A stretch of 64,000 nucleotides of DNA from Periplaneta americana (lineage: Eukaryota; Arthropoda; Insecta; Blattodea; Blattidae). Within the stretch, counting starts at the first letter, position 1. The number at the start of each line of letters is the position of its first letter. Shown here piece after piece: positions 55,506 to 64,000 of the stretch. The position numbers were made by a program, and so were the translations under genes. The stretch spans positions 111,827,001 to 111,891,000 of the forward strand of contig NC_091117.1 of assembly GCF_040183065.1 (NCBI RefSeq). The letters are read 5' to 3'. Under the pieces are notes generated by a model, which was not told the DNA's origin, did no database searches, and worked only from the letters and a program-made list of their open reading frames with translations.

Positions 55506-56719
55506 TATTTGAATTTTTCCACCTCTTCGAAGGATACAAATCCAATTTTTATATTCCCATTTCCTACAATATTCTGGTCACGAAATATAATCATCTTTCC
55601 CTGTCACTTGGAAATTCGTGAAATGATATTGATCCTCCACACTTTTTTTTTTCTATTCGAAGTACACAATGGTACACAACAATATGTCATTTTGAATCAT
55701 ATCACAATAAACTCACATACCAGTAGAAAGAAGCGCAATATTACTAATTATAATCGGACAAGAAACCATACATACATTCCTCAGTGAACCATGGGTGTCA
55801 GTGCTATCTGGCGGGAATTTCATATTTTCTCGATTACAGATTTAACACAGAGATCAAAATGAATTGTCAAGGCCGGTAAAGGAGAAGCGAAGCGAGCATC
55901 AAGTCGGCCGTGACAGAAGTAAGATGTGAAATTATTTTAATCACATTAGTCCCGGGAACACTTCTAAATAATCCCTGAAACTTCAAAAAGACAAAAATAC
56001 ACGTTTAAAATGAAAAAATATATATTAAAATTATATAATTAATTATAATTTGTTATTTATACAACGCCTTAGATACCATTCTTCACTAATCATGGCCTTC
56101 TACATCATAACCTATCTAGTACACGTATCGATTCTAAAATCCATGCCATGATATGTGATTATATGAGGACTTATTTTCAACATATTTTCTTTTATAAACA
56201 TACTTTTTCGTTATGGTCATGGATAAAATTATGTATGGTACTTGTGAGCGTGATCTTTATTGCACTCGTGTAAATTAAGCACTCGGCTGACGCCTTGTGC
56301 TTAAATCTTTCCACACGAGCAATGAAGATACATTTACCTCACAAGTATCATAATAGTTATTTACGGTACTCGTGAGGTAAGTGTATCTTAATTGCGCTAG
56401 TGGAAAGATTTAAGCACTCGGCTGACGCCTCGTGCTTAATTTACACGAGTGCAATAAAGATCACGCTCACAAGTACCATACGTAATTTTATCCCTGACCA
56501 TAACAAAGCATTCTGTTTTATAAAAGAAAATATTTTGAAAATAAGTCCTCGTATAAATAATCAGATGTCATGGCATACATTTTAGAATCGATACGCGTAC
56601 TAGGTAGGTTATGATGTAGGAGGCCATGAATAGTAAATAATTGTATCTAAGGCGTTGGATAAATAACAAATTATAATTATAAAATTTTATTTATTTATTT
56701 TTTTTTTTCATTTTAAACA

Positions 56720-58765
56720 GGGTAGATGCACCATCTGTGGCCACTTTTAGGATTATTTTAAGTTTATTTTCAAAAATCAATAAATGGGACACTATAATCC
56801 CCAACTTTCTTGAGGTATGTGTTAACTAATATGTTTACTATTAACTGTTTTATTAGCATAGCTCAAAAACAAATACATACACTTACACAAAAACTTTTAT
56901 ACATGTTTGCAATTTTCACCATTTGTGGCCATGTAAACCCCATTTTTGGCCACCCGCTTGTACCATATGTGGCCATTTTTGTTTTTGCCATAACATTGTC
57001 ACAATCTTTCATTTCCATAAATTTAACAAGATAAGGGATAAATTACTGTAATTTGAGTTTACAAATGAGCATATGTTTTGCAGCAGACAAATCTTAAATA
57101 CAGATAACATACTATATTAAACTTACTAAATAAACAGAAAAATCGCTCCACATTCAAACGTTTAAAGCCTTCAGAGAAAATGAAGCATATTACACGGTCA
57201 TCTTTTCCACGGAATTTGGGAAGAGATAACACTCTATTTGTTCATTGTCAACTACTGATATGTCATCATTTACAAGCCATTTAAATTTATTCGCCCCAAC
57301 TCGTCTAGGAAAATTCACAAGCCATCCATCAATATGTTTTTCTTGTATTAAACCCACAAATCTTCGGACACTTTTCTTGTGCCTAAATGCAACAAGTACC
57401 CAATCATTTACTTCAGCCTCTTGGGCATGAACATTTTCATCACTGGACTCGTCACAAAGTTCAGATTCAGATGAAATAGCAATGTCACTTTCGGATGTGG
57501 TTATTTCATCTTCCACCTTCCTTTGATTTTTAGTTTTTGATCTTTAGGACACTTTCTGTTTATTTTCACGCCTCTTCTTAGTTTCATTCTCTTTCTGCTT
57601 TTTTTTTTCAATTTACTTGCTTCACAACTGTCATTTTCATTCTTTCATATTTATACAAAGTCAGAGGAGGTGCCAATACTCCAGATGCATTCACTGTGAT
57701 AACGGTTGTAATGTTCTCCTTATCACTAGTCTTTGACGTGTCATAAACATGTTCACCTTTGGGTGCAAGAACTAAGCCTCCTGATGGTGAAAGGTAGAAC
57801 GAAGTTTCATCACAATTCCACACTCTCTGGGGATCATTTAATACTTCCTGTTCTTCAGGAGTAAGCAGATCAGTAATTTCCCTAAACCAATTCCGGATTT
57901 TTTCCTCTGTGATTAATGCCTGAGTCTTGTTGATCTGCTCTGCTTCTTTTATACTTAGATCAGGATGTCTTCTCATAAATGCATCAAACCACTTACGTCC
58001 AGGTCTGCAATTGATGAATGGTGTGTTTAGTTTACAGTTTCGTACAATTTTTTCAACAGAATCCAGCAAGCTTTCTTTGTTTATTGGAAATCCAGACCGT
58101 GCACAACTTTTCAACCATTTTGCCAGCAACATCTCTGAGAACCGCACACTATCCAACTTTTCCAGATGATTCAGGTGCACGTCGTGATAGCTTGTTCCTT
58201 AACATAGATCTGGGAACATTAAAGTTGTGGCAGCTGTTGCAACTTTCATTCCATCAGAGCACGTGATACTTTTGATGGCGAATATTGAAATAATTTTCTT
58301 TTGTATTCACGATTTTTTTTAGAACTCATTATTGTGACCACAAATGGTGCTTGATACTACATTCATGTTCCATTTGTGGCCATCCCTGGTAGCAAGGATT
58401 GCGATTATGTTTTCATAAAATACTGAATATCAGTAGATACCTTTATGCTTTGAGATGGATCACAACAACAATATCATGTAACTTTATAGAAACTAGTCCA
58501 GATTTTATATTGTAATTCTTACCTGCAACTCTAAAGAAAATACGTAAACAAGAAGCACAACTTCAATACATTTATGAATTAACCATTTTGTAGAACAAAA
58601 GATTGGAGCTGAATGTCAACCAATCAGAATCATGGTTGCACAGCAACACACTGGAACATGTTAGCATGATTCCCATTGCCAGAACTAAATTAGGCACTTA
58701 ATATAACATTTTAAATTCGAAAATGGCCAGTAATGGTGCACTGGCCACAAATGCTACGTCTACCC
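56720..58765 (-). mobile_element. pogo/Tigger-like transposon with GGGTAGA ends and GTGGCCA iterons
   Basis: The left end GGGTAGATGCACCATCTGTG and the inverse of the right end GGGTAGACGTAGCATTTGTG match at 16 of 20 positions and both continue GCCA. CA flanks both sides (56718-56719, 58766-58767); the opposite arm at 56002-56012 has CG once at that point, consistent with a single 2-bp duplication. The word CCATnTGTGGCCA recurs at about 56925, 56945, 56968 on the left and 58320-58385 on the right. A transposase remnant is on the minus strand. Confidence 0.88.
57190..58180 (-). pseudogene. pogo/Tigger-like transposase with an internal deletion
   Basis: Frame 57608-58180: SVRFSEMLLAKWLKSCARSG, VEKIVRNCKLNTPFINCRPG, RKWFDAFMRRHPDLSIKEAE is the CENP-B-type HTH; RVWNCDETSFYLSPSGGLVL contains the first catalytic Asp (NCDETSF); ENITTVITVNASGVLAPPLT follows. 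It then loses the frame in a T-rich patch, and the rest of the DDE domain (second and third acidic residues) is missing. Frame 57190-57516 has an S/E-rich linker (ESDIAISSESELCDESSDEN) and a C-terminal domain (DWVLVAFRHKKSVRRFVGLI, GWLVNFPRRVGANKFKW). The N-terminal first HTH is not evident before MHLNHLEK. Not functional. Confidence 0.9.
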
Positions 58766-59570
58766 CATGTATTTTCATCTTTTATCAAGTTTCAGGGATT
58801 ATTTAGAAGCGTTCACGAGACTAATGTGATTAAAATAATTTCACATTTTAATTCTGTAAATTTAAGAGGACTATTAAAACATAATTAATCATGGTGTCTG
58901 TTTAGCTCATTTGACTAAGGCGTGTTGTAATTAAATCCAATAATCCAATAAATCTAATTTCGCCGTTTCGAGTCTCCTCGCTTCCCAAAGTAAATTACGA
59001 TACAAAATAAAAAAAATACATATTATATATGGATGTAATGCACAAATTACGACGTAGTGATGGTAGTAGTAGAAGTAGTAATAGTACATACGTAGGTAGA
59101 GAAAGGAGAAGGAGAAGGGGATTGAGTGTACGGAGATATAAGGTATAATATCATTTACATTTAAATTTTCAAGAAAGATAATTTTGTGAATATGACATTT
59201 TGGCATCAAGCGAATTCCAAATCTAAAATACAGTATTTTTTAATTAATCGACTTAAAAACATAACTACTTTGTATTCAGGATCCTTGTGGTCACCCTCTC
59301 TGGAGGGCTGATGATTAAATCAAATCCTTCTCTCTAATAAAGAAGTAGAGGTAATGCCATCTAGTAACTATTATATTAACTTCTTGCGAAATAGTTGAAT
59401 GGAAAAGTGGTATATGTGCGGTCCCGGGTACTAGGAAAATACTATTGAACAGTGAGGTGAAGTTTATTTCACTAGTGGAATAAAGTAATGTTGAATGAAA
59501 TTCTGCTTTACAAACGCAAAATATTTAGTAAACGCATGTTTTGTTATGGTCATGGATATAAGTTTTTAAT

Positions 59571-60026
59571 GCAGTTTCGGAAACCGATGCTAGAAGGGCC
59601 AAGTTTCCAAGCATTCGAGATCATATAAGTCACAGTTTGCGGTTAGTGAATAACTTTTTGCAATACTTTGAAAATTTAAAAAGTGATAATAAATCAAAAT
59701 CGCATTTCTAAATTTTACAATATTCATTAATGACAATATTCATTAATTCAAGTACCACATGACTAGGTTGCTATGTTACTTGTTTACATATTGGAATTCA
59801 ATGTTTGAATATTTAATAGTTATGAAGCAGTAAAATTTGACTAAAATATTGTAAAAATGAGAGAGATTGGTACTGAAGATGCGGGTCTAGCATGTGCATC
59901 ATTTTAACCGGAAAAATCAAAGAAAAGGTATGAAGTAGCTTACAATGTTTTTTGAAAGAGATGTTTAGATAAAAACGTTAATATTGATACCAGTGGGACT
60001 GTGTTATTGGCATATTTTTTTAGAAA

Positions 60027-60091
<65 letters not shown>

Positions 60092-60567
60092 GGAAGCTTG
60101 TGGTGTGATTATTCAATGTTACGATCAATTATCTCTTTAAATTGATTCGGTTCTTAATGTTAACATGTCAAATTGCACATTTCACAATATAATCAGTAAG
60201 TAATCAATGCATTTGTAGATTTTGGTAAAGACCCATTAATTCAAGGTTTGTTTGTTAGGTTACTATTCTGTTGGGTGCTACGTCATTTCCAACTAGTACT
60301 ATAAGTATTCCAGACTCAGACTTGTCAAACTAGTATGATACTGTAAGTATTTCAGACCTGTTCAAGAATTGTTGGCATGACAATTAAGAAATGAATTGTA
60401 AATTTTACTTTCACTGCAAAATATATGTTAAAAATAATTAACTTACGTATGAAGTATTGCAAAAAAACTTTTTCCATGACAATTAACACATTAGCAACCA
60501 TATAATCCATACATTCATTCTTTTATAATTTATTCACCAAAACCACATTATAAAGTAAAGGTATATA
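59571..60567. other. Gene-free stretch
   Basis: Contains only the (AT)n run listed separately; nothing else recognised. Confidence 0.4.
60031..60087. repeat. (AT)n microsatellite
   Basis: About 28 uninterrupted AT units. Confidence 0.97.
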
Positions 60568-60781
60568 GGGGAGAGTTGGGTAGTATCGGACATCGGGTAA
60601 TATCGGACAGTGCGTTTCTTTCATCTACCACGAGATGGTAGTACCTGAATAACATGGTTACATTTCTGTATGCGACATAACATAAACGTAACCATGTCAT
60701 TCGGGTATTATTATCTTGTGGTAGATGAAAGAAACTAACTGTCCGATATTACCCGATGCCCGATACTACCCAAGTCTCCCC
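60568..60781. mobile_element. 214-bp fold-back MITE with TATCGGACA words
   Basis: It begins GGGGAGAGTTGGGTAGTATC and the inverse of its end is GGGGAGACTTGGGTAGTATC. Inverted arms of about 95 bp (to CATGGTTAC) meet with a short spacer near 60675. TA is repeated at 60566-60567 and 60782-60783. TATCGGACA or its close variants occur twice in each arm. No coding capacity. Confidence 0.95.
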
Positions 60782-60783
60782 TA

Positions 60784-60976
60784 GTTTAAAATTGAATTTA
60801 GTTACCAATAATGAAATTTAGATACCAGTAATGGATAAAAAAATTGTATAGCACACGAGAGTAAACAGATTTCATGCTCTCCTGGAAATTACCGCCTTCG
60901 GCTTCGCTTTCGGCGCTAAACTTTCTACTCGCGCATAAAATCTAATTTTACTCTCTTATACTGTAAACCACTAAAA
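60784..60976. other. Short gene-free stretch
   Basis: Contains TACCAGTAATGGATAAAAAA at about 60816-60835, similar to the inverse of 52664-52684. Confidence 0.4.
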
Positions 60977-60978
60977 TA

Positions 60979-62336
60979 CAGTGCGTCTAGAGATAGAATG
61001 GTCCGCGGCGGCGGCGGCCTTAGAATGGATGAGAGTTGCTGCACCTACTGCCAGATCTACTGCCGGAAAGTCACGCTCATGGGAACTGACATTCACGAAC
61101 CATACTACATACTTGGCTTACCTGCATCACAATAGGTGTTGAAAATGATGACCTTGAGTGCGAACACATTCATTATATCTAAGAAAAGATTTATGTTCAC
61201 TCGCAAAAGTTCTTGTTGTTTGATTGCCTGTATTTCTGGCTTGATATTGTTCTTCAATTCTTGTAATGTGTGCGGATGTGTCTTTAACGTTCCTCATAAA
61301 TAAAAATCGCATGGGGACATATACGGGGAGCGTGCTCGCCAAAATCCTCGACTAATTATTGTCACCAAACACACTTCGCAATTCAAGCATAGATTGATCA
61401 GCAGTGTGCGCTGTAGCTGAATCCTGCTGAAACCATCCATTCAATATCTCATCGTCAGTTAGTTGCGGAAAGAAATTTCTTAAAATTGAATTTGTATAAA
61501 CTTCTGAATTAACAGGTGTGTCAAAAAATATGGAGCCGATAATTCTAATGGCATTTATTGCACACTACACCAACTTTTTGATCATGGTGAGGAATTTCAT
61601 GAATAATAAGGGAATTTTAGGTAGTTCAATGTCTAATGTTCTGAGTAGAAATGTAACCATTAAGTTGAAACCACGCTTCATGTCTGTGAAGAAAGTTAAA
61701 AGCGGGTCCACGTAGTCATCAGGGCGGACTGCAAAAACCAATTGCAAAAAATTACTTTACTTTTAGGGTCTTGTGGTTGTAAAGGATGAACTTCAGCCAC
61801 CTTGAATGGCTTAAGTTTCAGAAGTGTCGTTGCTACAGCACCTGACGACTTGGAAATGCTAGTCTTGCGCTAAACGTTTCAGTGACTTTTGGGGTGTGTG
61901 CTCTAACCTGACCCCTATTTCATTTAGCTTCTCTTCAGTCAACAGACGGCGTTCTTGAACTCGTTTTATATTAAAAAATATTCTGTTCGCCTCACTTCAT
62001 TCACAAGGTTATGAACAGTTGTCCTGCTAGCAATATTGTAACATTTGGAAACTTACTATATCTTGCAGAAGAGTATTTCACATAGGACTTGTCATACAGA
62101 AAAATACGTTGTTCTAAGGTATAATTAACCTTAATAATGAATAACTTATCAGTATCACAAACAACACAATTTTACTCCTGATGCGCACAACCGTCTTTCA
62201 CACGCAACAGATACAACTCGACTAACAGAACTTGCTGCTAACAGCCGTGAGCTGCAACGCTGAAATGGCGGTAGGCGCGGGAACTATCACTCAGTGCAAG
62301 GCCGCCCCAAGGTTCACTCTATCTCCAGACACTCTG
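60979..62336 (-). mobile_element. mariner-like (DUF4817/DDE_3) transposon, complete ends
   Basis: The left end CAGTGCGTCTAGAGATAGAA and the inverse of the right end CAGAGTGTCTGGAGATAGAG agree at 16 of 20 positions. TA flanks both sides (60977-60978, 62337-62338). Length is 1358 bp. A GGCGGCGGCGG patch lies next to the left end (61010). Confidence 0.85.
61127..62000 (-). pseudogene. DUF4817/DDE_3 transposase pseudogene
   Basis: Minus strand in order: SSGAVATTLLKLKPFKVAEV and LQPQDPKSKVIFCNW-like (61740-61870), QLVFAVRPDDYVDPLLTFFT in the 61565-61747 frame, SAPYF, LTDDEILNGWFQQDSATAHT (61400-61470; second Asp in QQDSATAHT), SPYMSPCDFYLWGTLKD (third Asp) and RCVRTQGHHFQHLL-like end at 61127. 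The block order is that of a mariner-related DDE domain. About five frame changes separate them, so it is inactive. Confidence 0.85.
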
Positions 62337-62829
62337 TATATTCATGCTCTGGTTTAATTACTTACGTAGATAAATACGTAGCGTACTTTTCTATACATCA
62401 ATATTTGCTCAAAGCTTAAAAACTTAAAACTTCAGTGTTAAAATATATTTAAAACAAATTAATGTATTTTAAATACGCCGTATGGCCGTTTCGAAGTTTT
62501 TCCTTCACCATCAGTGTCCGCAAGACGTATTTCTTAATATATTTTAACACTAGGAAGTTCTAAAGTTTTTAAGTTTAAATATTTAAAATATGATAAATGT
62601 TTAAAGTGTCATAAAGTGAATAAAATTGAGAGAAACAACAATTTTTGTAAATAGGCCTAAATAACATTGAAATATAACAATAATCATAAAATCAATAAGC
62701 AATGGTACATATTTAGCAATAAAAGCAAGAATTACAAATGTACAGAGCTATCCATATAAACCTTTACAATTTCAATCACTTATAACTTCTGAACCAATAA
62801 TAGTAAAAATGTGCAATTTGTTCTGAATT
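62337..62829. repeat. Gene-free stretch with a ~40-bp inverted repeat
   Basis: CAGTGTTAAAATATATTTAA (about 62434) and the inverse-matching ATATATTTTAACACTAGGAA (about 62537) with neighbouring AAAACTTAAAACTT / AAGTTTTTAAGTTT form two arms about 40-45 bp long and 75-100 bp apart. Possibly a small fold-back repeat. Confidence 0.6.
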
Positions 62830-63125
62830 CAAAGTAACTGTGGAGGATTCCTCAGAGTAAATGTTGAAAATGTCTTCCCCTGCACCCATACACAACTGTG
62901 CTCGTCGCACCATATTCTGTGACGTTCTCGGAAGTGTATCCTCGTCAATGTTGCTGATTTCATTCCTAATGGCTTCACGGAGTTCAGCAAGTGACCACGA
63001 TCTATTCTTGTATACTTTGTCTTTAAGGCAGTCCCTTAAAATGTTCAGAGAGGTTAATTCAGTTGATCTGGAAGGCCAAAGGTTTTGAGATTAGGTGATC
63101 ATCGTGGAATCGTTAGACGTAGAAA

Positions 63126-63354
63126 GGCTGGTCCACAATAAACCGAGAACGGAAACGAGAACGAGAACGGAAATATTGTTAAAATAAGTGTATTCAAATG
63201 TGAGCATTCACAATTAACGAGAAGTTTGCCGGAGCCCGGGAACGGGAACGTGAAAGTTAATTGTGAATGCTCACATTTAAATACATTTATTTTAACAATA
63301 TCTCCGTCAGAGTTTTCGTTGTCGTTTCCGTTACCGGTTTATTATGGACCAGCC
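63126..63354. mobile_element. 229-bp fold-back MITE with GGCTGGTCC ends
   Basis: The left end GGCTGGTCCACAATAAACCG and the inverse of the right end GGCTGGTCCATAATAAACCG differ at one position. Arms extend about 105 bp (through TATTGTTAAAATAAGTGTAT, TGTGAGCATTCACAATTAAC) and meet near GCCCGGGAACGGG. GAGAACG-type hexamers are repeated just inside the left end. I could not find a target duplication. Confidence 0.93.
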
Positions 63355-63419
63355 TTAACATGTGAGTAGCCTGTCTCCTGCTCAATCAGCGCAATGATTT
63401 CTTCGGTGAGTTTTTTAGT

Positions 63420-63660
63420 AGGTTATTTTACGACGCTTTATCAACATCTTAGGTTATTTAGCGTCTGAATGAGGTGAAGATAATGCCGGTGAAATGAGTC
63501 CGGAGTCCAGCACCAAAAGTTACCCAGTATTTGCTCATATTGGGTTGAGGGAAAACCCCGGAAAAAATCTCAACCAGGTAACTTGTCCCGACTGGAAAAC
63601 GAACCCGGGTCACCTGGTTTCGCGGCCAGACGCGCTAACCGTTACTCCACAGGTGTGAAC
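63420..63660 (-). mobile_element. tRNA-derived SINE (major family), copy 6
   Basis: Minus-strand copy: GTTCACACCTGTGGAGTAAC head to the ACGCTAAATAACCTAAGATG and CGTCGTAAAATAACC tail, no A-rich extension. It interrupts the DUF4817 pseudogene between its N-terminal part and the rest. Confidence 0.95.
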
Positions 63661-63851
63661 TTGGTGAGTTAAGCTATACGTCCTCGAACATCATCAACAC
63701 TGTTTTTTCCACTCTCGCTGAGGAGTGAGCCAGTTGTCTCCAGTTTTCTTGCCATAAACAAAATTGCTGGCGGAACATTGCGCACACCGTATTCTCTTCG
63801 AAATGCCCTTTGTGTTTGAATCAAGGAATTTGTCTTCCAATAATTTTTCAC

Positions 63852-64000
63852 AATAAAAACACGCTACCGAACTGAGAACTGCATGTTCGTGTTATGACTG
63901 CAAACTAATTACCGTACTAATACCCAACAATAATCATAATTCTCAACAATGGATGGTAGGTGTACCAATATAGATTCTACATATTATTTTTGATGTACCG
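63852..64000. other. Window end, nothing seen
   Basis: No recognisable feature. Confidence 0.4.

Larger units (their letters stand above)
53243..55912 (-). mobile_element. DNA transposon with CACGGCCGACTTGATG ends and 7-bp target duplication
   Basis: The left end CACGGCCGACTTGATG (53243) is repeated inverted at 55897-55912; weaker inverted similarity goes on for about 50 bp (TTCGCTT, ACGGCCTTGACAAT). The 7-bp direct repeat ACAGAAG flanks it (53236-53242 and 55913-55919). The opposite palindrome arm has ACAGAAT once at the corresponding place, an internal empty site. CA...TG termini and a 7-8-bp duplication would suit hAT- or P-type elements, but I cannot decide. It contains a minus-strand coding remnant, a LINE end and a SINE. 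Confidence 0.85.
52733..59570. mobile_element. Large fold-back (inverted-repeat) element, twice interrupted
   Basis: The left arm (52733-53242 plus 55913-56355) is the inverse of the right arm (56357-56719 plus 58766-59570). Examples: 52990-53240 matches the inverse of 58860-59130; 52740-52985 the inverse of 59335-59565; 56030-56350 the inverse of 56360-56690. Arms are about 0.95 and 1.15 kb long after removing the insertions and meet at about 56356 with almost no spacer. A word like TTATGGTCATGGATAAAA occurs at the outer ends and again at 56212 and (inverted) 56500. No coding capacity of its own was recognised. Confidence 0.9.
62830..63851 (-). pseudogene. DUF4817/DDE_3 transposase pseudogene, second family member
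   Basis: N-terminal frame 63669-63851: TNSLIQTQRAFRREYGVRNV, PPAILFMARKLETTGSLLSE, KNSVDDVRGRIA. C-terminal part on the minus strand at 62850-63060: LKDKVYKNRSWSLAELREAI, RNEISNIDEDTLPRTSQNMV, RRAQLCMGAGEDIF. Both match the ends of the same transposase family ('FRRxFGVRNVPSRxAI' and 'LRExIRxEIxxIxxxxLxRTxxNMxxRxxxCxxxxGxHF'). The middle DDE part is missing; a MITE (63126-63354) and a SINE (63420-63660) are inserted instead. Confidence 0.8.

Noticed and set aside
62861..63088. 75-codon plus-strand frame
   Set aside because: Antisense of the C-terminal part of a DUF4817/DDE_3 transposase.

Overview
The window looks like AT-rich insect nuclear DNA, most probably from a cockroach or close relative (Blattodea). 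The signs are: one gene split by GT-AG introns of 4-8 kb, no bacterial-type gene packing, and several tRNA-derived SINE families, animal mariner/Tc1/pogo/piggyBac/MULE transposons and insect-type non-LTR elements. The Blattodea placement is inference; it rests on my recollection of the SINE whose tail encodes the 'acgacgc' / 'AATAAAATAAAA' end.

Host gene. Six exons on the + strand (4387-4557, 12791-13103, 17147-17319, 25270-25470, 30680-30823 and a 30-nt micro-exon 35701-35730) join in one open frame of about 344 codons with compatible splice phases. They encode a long coiled-coil protein whose conserved blocks match my memory of CCDC170, a Golgi/microtubule-associated coiled-coil protein. 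Both ends of the gene lie outside the window. Only about 1.6% of the window is host coding sequence.

Region by region. 1-4.3 kb: an AT microsatellite, a decayed DUF7869-type transposon and a 900-bp pyrimidine-only tract just upstream of the first visible exon. 4.5-12.8 kb (intron): a three-copy tandem array of a tRNA-like unit, an iteron-bearing DNA transposon holding a dead mariner, a MULE fragment, a LINE 3' end and a 49-bp minisatellite. 13-25 kb (introns): a DDE transposase pseudogene split by a second pogo-like transposon, HTH/DDE remnants, SINEs and microsatellites. 25-36 kb: Tc1 fragment, LINE scrap, MULE with ATGTCCA iterons, and a piggyBac pseudogene carrying a SINE and a LINE. 36-44 kb: mariner-like remnant, Helitron 3' end, and an R1-clade LINE embedded in an ACAT microsatellite that also received a nearly intact mariner. 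45-52 kb: a second DUF7869 element cut by a TA-flanked transposon that itself holds a SINE, then a Tc1 copy. 52.7-59.6 kb: a giant inverted-repeat element with two transposons nested in opposite arms. 60-64 kb: two fold-back MITEs and two DUF4817/DDE elements.

How it fits together. Apart from CCDC170, essentially everything recognisable is transposon-derived and broken. The most useful material is structural: several insertions can be dated relative to one another and checked against an internal empty site (a sister copy or the opposite palindrome arm). At least five unrelated-looking elements share a terminal GGGTA-type motif followed by a family-specific word that is repeated near the ends, which suggests one group of pogo-like transposons with diversifying binding words.
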